DNA of 64,000 nucleotides, from assembly GCA_021234155.1 (NCBI GenBank), contig JAJEKV010000051.1, positions 5,088,698-5,152,697 of the forward strand, read 5' to 3'. A program made the translations under genes and the position numbers. The notes beneath the pieces were generated by a model that worked only from the letters and a program-made list of their open reading frames with translations, was not told the origin of the DNA and made no database searches. Below, one piece after another: positions 32,046-44,000 of this stretch (its first letter is position 1; the number at the start of each line of letters is the position of its first letter). Source of the stretch: Isoetes taiwanensis. Its lineage: Eukaryota; Streptophyta; Lycopodiopsida; Isoetales; Isoetaceae.

Positions 32046-35000
32046 TCAATATTTTGATTTTACAATGGTTGTCCTTAACCTCGTTTTGCTGCGTTCAAGT
32101 ACAATAGAATCACTGTGGCACCTCCCTTTGAGAAGTTTTGTGTAACTTTGAAGCACGTTATCAACAACTTTGCAGCGGGAGAGCTTGACAAGGTACAAAG
32201 ATCTCCATGCTGATCCCTGCCAAAGGCACGTCATTTGCATTACCAGACAAATAAAGATTTACTTCAAAACCTTCCACCACTATGAAGGTTGGCTTACATG
32301 AGGTGTTTCATACCCCCCCTCCAGACAATCGCATAAGTCGAGATGCAAGCTTCTTAAGACAGGTAGCTGCAACAGAATAATCCCCTTAGAATAACTGGAA
32401 CTGAATCCAAGAATAATACATGTAATAACTTGCTTAAATAACTTGCAGGCTAGAGAGTGTAACGTACCTTAAGGATGGCATCACTTATAAAACTTCTTGG
32501 CAAGCCAGGTCCCTACACAAATGTAACGAGCCACTATTTACATCTAATTCAACGAAGTTCAAATATGGCACTCCTACACTGAATTAGCTTGAAATGTTTC
32601 AGCACATCATATCATAAATATTTCTTTTTGCAACATTCCATTCACTTTATTATGTAACAATAATATTTCTGCTCACAAAACATACTTGTCATCCTTATGT
32701 CACCATCCTGCAAACACTCAGGAATGTCTATTCAGGGTATAACATCTGATATTTTACGGTGTTAATAAGATTGTCAAACCTACATTGTGCCGCAACGTTA
32801 GAATTTCGAGCGCAGGACAGAGATTCAGAAGGCATGATGCTCCCTCACACGTTGGTTGAGCACATTCCTGTATACAGAAAAAAATCATAGAACTTGCTAT
32901 ATATTCATGCATTACCAGACATGCAAGGGACCTGTTAATAAAACTTTATGAATGCAAATACAAGTAATACACAAACCTCAATTTTCAGTTCAGAAAGGCC
33001 ACGCCAGTTATGGGCAATAATACTTAAGGAATCTGATGAGCAAATGAAAGAAAATGTATAAGCGAGTAAAAAGATGGACTCTGTAGAAACAAGCTTGGAT
33101 GATCAGAACCACACTTTAGTCAATTATGGGACCAGGAAACATTCAGCTTGAACCATAAACTTAGCATGAAGATGCATTTGCCTGCCAAAACATATCATTT
33201 CCTAATATTACGGACAGCAAAAAGAAATAACAACAATGCTATATAGGTATTTGAATAGCTTGAAAGAAGAGATCCTGTCAAACGCTAGTGATCAAAGCAG
33301 AAGCAACATACAAGCAGGAGAAAACGAACTAACTACAAGTGCGGGTGTGTGCGCCTTTATAATATACATTAGCAGACACATGGTGAGCTATGAAGTGACA
33401 CATCAGCTGAGTCATAATAATGTTGATTGAGATATGCGTTGTGTCAGATTTTATGTACAGCCAGCAATTAAATGAGTCAGCAGTAAAGTACTTACTTGAA
33501 GACAACCTTGTGCAATGTGTGATTGAGAAACAGGACAACGTTTCACATGTCTTGCCAAGGATCAATAGTTCTCTGTCCGTAATACAGTTTATACTACCTT
33601 CCAGCTTCAGACACTTCAAATTTGACCCAAAGCCTTCATTAAATGTGTTAATACATCTTAATGGAAGATAGCTTAAACAATGCTCAAGCTTGAACACCAT
33701 AAGATTAGACAAATGTCTGAGCCAGTAAGTAAAAATAACAGCTGATAAATCCTGCCAAAGGAATGCGTAAAATTAAGACTTGACATGTAAAGATTCCGGC
33801 ATAATGTACAAAAATATCGATTATGTGGTACCTGAAAGCAAATGGCAATGCTCTCCAATATTGGACAAAGGATAGGGAGTTCAAGCAATGAAGAACTGCT
33901 GATAGTTGTGCCAAGACCTATCGTCAATGACCTTAATGAGAAGATAGACGGTGACATTGCTTTGAAAATACAATCTGAAAACCCCCAACCAACTTCCAGG
34001 TATTCTAACTGCCTAACACCTTTCTCAAGAAGGGCATCCTGAACTTTTGGCTCTTCTAAATGGCCCTCGCTCTTCATGTTTTTACATCCCCGAAAATTAA
34101 GCTTTTTCAGAGTCGGATTTTTCATGATTACATATGTCAAAGCCTGTTTAGATACCTAATCCAAATGAGAAATGGTTTTGGTTAGCAATTTACAGCCAAA
34201 TCATACTTAGAAAGATAAAATTTAAGTTATAGATATAATTTGCCATAAAATTTTAAGCTATAGACATAATATATGACTTTACCAAGGTGTTATAGGAATA
34301 TAATATAAGTGCTTCATTTCGGAACATTAATAAATACTCTGCTAGCACTTAATAACACAGTTACAAAGTTGATGCTCTTAATGTCCCGATAAACCCATAG
34401 GGGAAAAACTTATTATAGTTCTCTGTAACAAAATTAGGAATAGTCTGTTGTTCCACTTAGCTCTTCTAGTCAAGACTTAAAGCTACAAACATTCTGACTA
34501 GGGAATAGATAACAACTCTGCAGGAAAGGAGAAACTAAAGCATATCGATCAAGGATTCCAAAGACTTTCTAGAGCCATATATCAAACAAAAATATGATGA
34601 TTCAGCAAAGGGACTAGATATGACAAAATCTTATGGACAAATAAGACCAAGTAGCAAGAAGTGTGGAAACAAAAAACGAGAATAATATGGCTAATACATT
34701 GACCAATACAGTCAAGAACCAGATTCATTCCAAAGATAAAAACAAACCAAAATCAACAATAAATAGAATTTATACCTGAGTATCTTGCAAATTTAAGAAT
34801 TTTAAGCAACTACTTGAAAGCGCATATAGTGCATTGTCATCAACAACAGTATTTGAAAGTGCTAAATGCATAAGATTAGGCGTCAATGTCAAGAGTCTTG
34901 CCACATCGCCTGCAGAGAACCCTGCATGTGAGCACGCCATAGTTGGTTCCCGTTTTCCGTTGAAATACACTATCTTCCCAACAAATGTAAAATAATATAA

Positions 35001-38000
35001 TGCTTATGGTGATTTTAGAACAATATTTACTAAAGCCTTGGGACCTGAAAGTTACCACGACAACTTGTTAGGTCAAGACTTCGGAAAGCACACATAGCTG
35101 AAGCACCCTTTGCATTATCAAGATTCAGGACAAGTGCTTCAAAGGATTGTCCACCAAAAGCTGTGAATGCAGAATGTATAGACTGCAAATATGGATGGCA
35201 TTTTATAAAACTGCTAATTCCCAAGTCCGACAAACTGGTGCACCCACTGATGGAAATTTCTGCAATATTTGGACACCTGGATGATATCAACAGGAAATCT
35301 GAATCTGCATTGATAAACACGAAGCTAAGTGTTTTCGACAACTTACAGTAGACCTTAAAAAAGGGGGACACATGCAATCCAATCTCTTGTTGATTTAATG
35401 TTTTGTTTATGCCTTAAAGAGATTTTATACAGCAGGAAATATACCATATGACTTGCACTGAAAGACGATTCACATAAAATGTTATATGTAGGAAAACTCA
35501 CCTACAAGATTTGCATGCCCTTGAAGAGACAGAGTACTCAGGTAACTTAGTGAACAATTACACGTTGGCCACACATTTTCAATAGATGTGTGGATGGGTT
35601 CAGACATCGAGTTCTCCACTGTGACATCTTGAAATAGTGTGTCATTTATGTCCAGAGAGAGATCAATGACCTTAATGGATGGGCAAGCGGTAGGTAAGAG
35701 CAGTAATATTTTGGCTCCTATTTGAGGACAATTAACTGCATACAACTCTTGTAAATTTGGGAATGAAGCTTGTAACAATGATATCAATTCTTCTTGTTTT
35801 ATTCTCCAGCATTGAGATATCACCATCTTCTTTACATTTGTCACTGGGGACTCCCCTAACAAAGGGGCTTTTCTCTGGACATTGCGTTTAGTCCCACAGC
35901 AAAGAGAAGATGATAATTTTCTGACATGTGATGGTATATGACTAGAGTGTATGTCCATAGGATTACCATGTTGTGAAGCAGACGAAAGCAAGACAGAATG
36001 TGTTATCTGCTGGCATCCAGAAATATCCAAGACCTGCAACAGAATTGCTGCACAATTAACATGTAACAAATAATCAATCTAAACATTCCTAAATAGAAAA
36101 TCAGAGTGGGTAATAAGAAGAGAGTAGCCGAAAAGACATGCAGTATAGATATTCTTCTTATCACTTCTTGCATGCACATTGGATATGTGCAATAGTTGAC
36201 CCTTGAAAAAACAATATTTATTACTAATAAGCAGCAGCCTGCATAAAGAGTTGCTGCTTCTGAAATAGGTCTTTACCAAGGCATTCCAGCCGGGTAATAA
36301 TAATGCTGAATTCGGCATTCCTCATAACAGTTTAAGTTCAGCTTCATGAATAGCAAAAGATTTTCCCTCATAACATGGGCTTTTTCCATCAGATAACAAG
36401 ATAAAATAGCCCATTTATCGATCGAATTCAGAAACACTCAACAGATTAACAAATAGCCCTGGTAGCTTGGATGATTCTCTAGCTGAAAGCTGACCTTGAT
36501 CCTTTGAAGTATTGGGCAACAGTCTTTCGCAATTATCTGCAATCTCTTCTAAAGTGACCCTTGTCACAATGCCAAAATAGATATGGGGTATTATTTGCAG
36601 TCTTATTAGACTCTACTGAAGACACAAATGCTGGAATGATGGTAGAAGGAAAGGAAGGAAAAGACAAGTGGAAGAAACTCTATTTGACTTGGAGAAAATC
36701 TGAGCCTTAACGAGCCTCCATATCCCTTTCTTTTTTTTTTAAGCTTAAATTTTACAACTGCTGCTGTAATATATGATCATAATCACGTGGAAACCTTGCA
36801 GAGCATGCATAACAAGAGCAAGAGCCTTCATAGTTAAAACTTCTCCCTTATACATCTTACCTCAAATAAGAAGTTGCTGATCAGCTCCAGCTCCTGGTGT
36901 GTATTCGATTTTGTTGAGAAAAATACGGCCTCATGAAAAAAATTTTAATCTCTTATATCCCCGAGTATAGTAGCTTTAAGTAATGTAAGAGCTATAGAAT
37001 ACTTCTTCTTGCCTTTTGAAGTAACAGGCATCGAATCAGCGGCAAAAACATCTCTAAAACATTCAGATTAAGATTGTTTTCAAAATTATCATGCCAAGAG
37101 GAATAATTCCGACCCATCCAATAATGCATGAGATATAAACTTCCATTTATGAAGTGCAGACATCAAAATTACACTCTGTTAAGAAAGGTATAAATCCTTA
37201 GATCCCTTGCTTTTCCACAGCAAAACAGGCCTGGTAACTTGAAGATTTGCAAGATCAGAGAAATCTAGAGCAAGAACTTGAAAAGTTTTGCAGTCTTAAA
37301 TCCCTCTTGAACTCATTCAATAAGGTACCTTTAGTAGTGTAAGAGCTATGGAGTTTTTTCTTTTTATCTTCCGGAGTGTTAGAGTTAGTGAACTCTTAAA
37401 AGTTAAAGATAATTCATATTGACTGTTTAGTACAGTCAAGACTGTTGACTCAAAATAGAAATAGATTTCAGCGCCTTGTCTTCTCCAATTTCTGTAATCT
37501 GTTTTGTTTGATCTCTCTTCTCTTCCTTCATTTGGTATCAGAGCCTACAGCTTACATCCATTAGGTTGGCCATCTAAAATTTGGTGTGCAGGTCATGGAA
37601 GGGATGGAGAAAGCGTTGATGCATGAGAAGTTTATGCTAAATGGTAGAAATTACCCAGCATGGAAGGACAAGATGCAACTTGCCTTTGAGCTTTTAGATC
37701 TGATGGGGATTGTTGATTGAACTAATCCTAAACCCTGCACAAATCCTTCCGCAAGTGGAACAAGGCCTTATTCCTCATTAAAATTTCAATTGATGAGAAG
37801 ATGCAAAGGCATATACTAGGGATAAAATATGCCCTTGATGAGAAGATGCAAAGGCATATACTTGGGATAAAATATGCCCATGAAGCTTGGATCGGATTTC
37901 AGACCTTGGACGAGACAACGACATACAAGCAAACAATATTCGAAGGGTCAATTGAATCCCCTAAGGTTGAAGGATTGCAAAGACGAGAGGAATTTCTTGC

Positions 38001-41000
38001 TTCAATTAGAGAAATAGCAGTTCGATTGGCAACGATTGCATTGAAGTGGAATTAAGTGAAGGTGACTTGCTTAATGTCATCTATCAAGGGGCACCAAAAT
38101 TTGAAAGCTTCTTGGATGGCTTTCAAACTAGAGGAGGCAGCAATGACAATCAACCTAACTTTGAGGAGGTAGCTGCAGGTTTACAGCAAAAAGCATTGAG
38201 GTCAAAAGACAAAGACTAAAAGGCGCAACTGAATTTTAAATTTTCTCGAGAAACAGACAAATCTAATGGGGGAATCGAAGAGGATTGCAGTCCGCATCCT
38301 TTCAGCAACAATTCCCTTGTGATACACCACAGAGAGGTAAAAGGAGGAGTTCACGCGGAAGAGGATGAGGAAGAGCATATCCTGATGCAAAATCTGATCA
38401 GCACAGCAAGGTGATTGGAAGAAGGTAAAATGCTAAGGTTGTGATGAATTTAGACATGTTGCAGTAGATTGCCCTTTGAAAAAGGGTATTTAGAGATTAA
38501 AAACGAAAAGGGCATTTTGAAATTAAAAATGGAGGAGTCGCATTTACTTAAGAAAGTACATCTTCCGCTTCAAAAGAATTTGCTATGTTTGTGAATGTAG
38601 CAGACAATGTAGTAGAATCATCAATGTGGATAGTGGTTGTTCAAGTCATGCATCCGGCGATGAAACACCTCTTTTTGACAATGAAAAGGTACGATGGTGA
38701 TAGAATTTTGCTTGGCAATGATTCTGCCTTAGACATTAAGGAGAAGGTTCTAGATAAGGTGAAGAGGAGAAAATTCTTTGTTTTAGCAATGTTAAGTTAG
38801 TCCTTGGGCTCAAAACGAAATTTGACTGTTGGTTGCATTGCTAAAAAGGGATTCAAAATCCTCCTTGACGATAAAGAAACAATCATTTTCCAATTGGATG
38901 GAGAAAAGACGGATGTCATAGCACGTGAGAAGATGGAGGGTAATTTAATAGAGCCATCATCATCAATTAAAAGTTCCAAATGTGATGCTTGGGCACATAC
39001 GCTATTTACTTGCAGCCAAGGGACATTTGAAAGCTTGCAACATGATTTGAATGATAAAGAGAAGCAGCCATTGGAAAAAACCAGCCATCTAAACACAGAA
39101 AATCAGTCAATGGAAGGTACTTTTGTTTTGTTGGTTGCCACAGATGAGCCTTTAAGCGTTGGAGCAGCACTTGGTTCCAAAGATTAGAAGCAGCAATGGA
39201 TGAAGATATAGCAGCATACTAAAGAATAAAACATGGGAGCTTGTGCCGAAACCAAAAGACAAATTGGATCCAAATGGGTGTACAAGATAAAAGTGCAACG
39301 CTGAAATATGAGGGAGAAGATGTCATTCTATTTGTCCTTTATGTAGATGATCTCATACATACTTATTAAAAGTTCAGAAAACATGATTGAAATAGAAAAT
39401 AAAATGTTGGGGAAGACCTTTGACATGACGTATCTTGGATTGCTTCACTATTTCTTGGGCATTGAAGTGCATCAGTCTCCAAAAGGAGTTTTTATTTGCC
39501 AAAAGAAGTATGCTGCAGAGTTGTTGCAGAAATTTAATATGGCTCGTGCCAAACCAGCCTCAACACCTAAGGAAATAGGCATGAAATTTTTTGCATTTGA
39601 ACAAAGGGTTGACTCGTGCAATGTCTAGTACATGGCATCCTTAGTTGGTATCCTTAGCAAATTCATGACAAATCCTAATATACACACTGGGCAGCAGCTA
39701 AGAGAACACTAAGGCTGTGTAGACACACTGAGGTCTACAAGTAGATATGTTTTCTTACTTGGAAACGGAGCCATAAGCTGAAAAAGTTAAGAGGCAAGAA
39801 ACAACGTCTCTAATTACAGCTGAAGCTGAGTATAAGGCTAAAGCTGTTTGGATTCAAAAGGTGTTGGAGCTCATTGGTCATGATATGGACACCAAAACTA
39901 GTGACAATATCAGCAGCATTAGTTTGGCCAAAAATCCTGTTTTCCAACGCACTATCATTTTTTGAGAGAGAGTTGAAGCTGGCAGAATTGATATTCAATA
40001 TTGTAGGACAGATGATCAAGCAACAGATATCTTTACTTTTCATGAGGGGAGACCCTCAAAACCATGATCTGTTGATGTACGGCGTGAATCGGGATGATTG
40101 GGAGGAGACGCATCGGACGTATCTTAAACTTTTCACTCTCGCTGGCAGACTAATAGGAGCCGGCCGACTAATAGGCGGAGTATACTGACTATCAAACAAA
40201 TTGGAGTTATTTCATCGTAACTTGATATACGTACGCGTGTATTACAGTGAACACTAAACACTAGATGAATTATAATTGGTTCTCCGGGAAAATATGTTAC
40301 TCTCGTACAAACGATCGAAGGGTTCCAAATGATCCTTTCCGAAAAATTGGATGGTCTTCCCGAACAAGCTTTTTATTTGGTAGGTAATATTGATCAAGCA
40401 TTGGGAGTGAAGAAAATGACCCTAAATCTTCGTGTAATGGTGCCTAATCGAACGGTCCGGAAATCAGAAGTTCAAAAAAAACTTGAAAAGCTAAATTTGA
40501 GAAGTTCAGGTCTGCAATGGGAATGATTTCCCTGTTGAAAGTAATTAGCTGAAGCTTCTCATTAAGGGGAAGTGTTAACGTTAATGTGAACTAAAGTTAG
40601 AAACATATTGACTGTTTAGTACAGTCAAGACTGTTGACTTTCCAGATTCCTAGATTAGGGCCCTAAACCAAAGGATATATGTAATGGACAAGATGTCCCA
40701 AGAAATAAATTTCAGCGCGTCTTCTCCAATTTCTGTAATCTGTTCTGTTTAATCTCTCTTCTCTTCCTTCATGGAGCAACAGGCATCAAAAGCAAGACCA
40801 TCACCCGAATCATTCAGATTAAGATTGATCTCAAACTTATCACGCTAAGAAGAATAATTCTCGCCATCCAATAAGGTGAATTTCCAAGAATGAAGAACAG
40901 CTACCAAAATTACCCCTCAAATCTGACAGATCTGCACAAGATTTTGACAATCCTATCAAGAAAGCTATAAGTCCTTAGATCCCTTGCTTTTCCAGAGCAA

Positions 41001-44000
41001 AATCGCCCTGATAACTCGAGAGTTTGCAAGATCAGTGAAATCTAGAGCAAGATCTTAAAAGTTTTTGCAGAAAAGGCCTCTAGATGAACAATCTTACAAA
41101 AAACAGCATATTTCTTCGATTGGGATGATTCTTGGCTTGTTGGAAAGCCAATAGAAATCCGCCGCAGCTAGAAAACTCTCAGCTTGGATCACTCAATCCA
41201 AGAAAGATCTGACAGGCAAAGAAATTGCACTTAATTCTATACCAGACCGAGCCGAGAGCATGTAGACTTTGGATGACGCCATGGTAATAGATGCCAGACC
41301 GAGCCGAGAGCATGTAGACTTTGGATGACGCCATGGTAGTAGAAGAAAGATACAAACGTCTAAGCCAGAGCTCTAGCTAACGAAAACGATAACTAAGCAT
41401 CAAAGAATGCATAGGAGCCTCAGATTATATTCAGAAACTCCAGGCACTTAAAGAGGAAGTCATTTCTGCAGGAGGCAAGTTAGAAGATGAAGATATTACA
41501 CTCATCATGCTTGCAGCTATGGAAGTGTCTTATCCACAACAAGTGGTGAGTATTTAAACTCAAAAGGGAGTTACCTGGCCTTTTCGCCATCTTCAAACTG
41601 TTATTAGAGGCAGAATTACAAAATCCTAGAATTCTTGCTAGAAGGCAAGAATGCTGCCAACAGTTATGGATTTAATCTCTCTTATGCTGAAAAAAGAGCA
41701 TAAGCAAAGTGTTGGCATTGTGGAATCAAAGGGCATTATAGATTTCCGTGCAAAGAATTCAAGAAAATGCAGAAAGTGAATGGAAAATATGATGTCTCGG
41801 GCAGTACCAGTGCTAAATCTCAAGAGTTTCTCCCTCTGGTGTTTTTAGTGATGAGTATCTCAATATGGCTGCAGCTATCCCTTTGTCTCCCAGTCTCATA
41901 TACTCACTATGGATTCTGGAGCCTCTCAACACACTGTCACTGCACATGAACTTCTTGCTGACCCTATTCTTGATAAATCTGTTATAGTAGTAACAGTAGC
42001 TAATGGTGAAGTTTTGCAGTCCCAATCCAAAGGTATTCTTAATCTTCAACAGGAACATGGAGTCTGCTTTATCACGAAAGTTTTTCATGTCCCTGATGTG
42101 GCAGCAAATTTACTGTCAGTCTCTACATTTGATAAACAAGGTAATACAATATTGGTGAAGGTAAGATGTATCTCACCCACTTAAGTCCTTGGAAGAGTAT
42201 TTAGCCAGCCCAATTACAAGTGCAGATGACAGATCATATGAAGAAAGGAGGCGTATATACAGTTGATGGTACACCCCAAATTCAAGGCTCTGCCTATGTA
42301 GCAGCAGATCTTCGCCTTGAGAAACTTTGAGAAACTTTGGATGCTAGGTTTGGTCACATGGGAGGACGTGCCATTGGTGAACTTGCACACTTGGGCATGG
42401 TAACTGGCCTCCCAACTCTCAAAGTTAAATCATAGGAATGTCATGCATGCCATCTTGGCAAACAGACACAGCAGCCATATCTTTCACATGCTGACTTCAG
42501 GGCCACTAAAGTTCTAGACATCATCAACGAAGGCATGAATTATTGATAATAACTTTAAGCTGAATTCAGTATAGGCAAGGTGGTAACATCAAGGGATAGT
42601 AAGCAGAACTAATATCATAATGACATGTCACCTGAATGACATTTCAGCATAAATCCCATGTAAGCAGAATCTGCATAAGCCAGCAGACCTGCCATGCAAG
42701 TAGTCCAAGACAGCAGCTAAAACCCCAACATATTTTGCCATGTGCCAGCATATCTACAATAGAAGTCGGCACTATATATAATCTTTCCATTATACTTGCT
42801 AGTTCAAGATAGCCATTTAACCCCTTTAAGTCCTTTGCTTTTCTGGTGGAAGCACCAGTTGTATTTTGTCAATGCAATTCCTTCCTGTTCCTTCTTGAAA
42901 CTGCATTTTTTATACTCCTTAAATCAGGTGTTTACTGTCTCTATTTAATTTTATCTAGTTCTTGCAAACAGGAAAAAAGTACACAATCCAACTAACATAT
43001 ATAGTGAACATAATTATGTAGAAAATCTTACATCAGAATATTTTGTCAAACGTAAGGAAAAACGGTTGTTGTCATTGACAATTTTCCATATGTCAACATC
43101 ATTACATGTCAGTGCAAGCTCTCCCTCAACCCCGAAACTGGCGAAGGGAACTTTGCCATATATAGAACCTGCACACAAGTTATTACAGACTGAATCTCGT
43201 AACCATGTGTGATGAGCAGAGATGAAATAAAGGGGCACATGCAAGGATATCATAAATATGGATCCCAAAATTCAACTGCACTCATTATTGACTAATAAAA
43301 GAACATGACAAGCCTAGAAGAATAACATAAACATCATAATTAAAGGTGGAAAAGTAATAAGACCTAGTATATATTTGACAGGAAGACAGGATATCCGGAC
43401 CTGCAAAACATCAGACAATATCAATAACTCATTATCTTGAGAAACGTGAACTCCGCAAAAGGACTAGAGGGGCAATTTTCCCCCTGGAAAAATAAAATAC
43501 ATAAACCCACATGCATATGCACTGTTCATTTGGCTTTCCTTTTCTTCTTGTTTCTTTCCTTTTCTTTCCTGTTCTTTTATTTTATTTTTTCCTCTCTTAC
43601 TTTTTGCATCTTTATGCATAGCGTGCAAAGTGCAATAATATGCTGCTGCAGGTAGAAAAGGTAGATCAACATCTTCTATAAAATGTTCTTGCAACGAAAC
43701 CTTCTGCAGAAGACAAACAGATTTTAAATCATCGCCCCATTTGCCTAGATTTCTGCACCATTTCAAAATTGCATCACAGAGTTGCTTCTCACTGCAAAAG
43801 CGTAAGTGGGGATAGCTTGAATTATTTTATTCTCAGTAAATATGCATGATTATGAATCAATTGACCACAACCTCTCAACGGTCAGCTGAGGATGATCAAC
43901 ACAAGCAGACAAAAGCATTACTGGAAAATCCACGAATGTTTTCCACGAAATTAGTTCCACCTGATCACAAAAATAATGTTATATAAGGATAAATCTATAA

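Larger units (their letters stand above)
36965..41070 (+). repeat. Tandem intronic duplication (about 360 bp) split by a copia element
   Basis: The unit starting near 36965 (TTTAAGTAATGTAAGAGCTA ... AACAGGCATCGAATCAG ... AGATCCCTTGCTTTTCC, about to 37323) recurs from 37324. Its second copy is cut at 37376 by the copia insertion and resumes at 40777 (CAACAGGCATCAAAAGC) to about 41070. The intact first copy shows what the target looked like before insertion. Confidence 0.85.

Noticed and set aside
32686..32707. A 22-bp micro-exon between GCAG and GTATG in the FBL11-like gene
   Set aside because: Including it breaks the frame of the next exon; skipping it joins LTLRHN directly to [10 protein letters not shown] in phase, which fits the repeat better.
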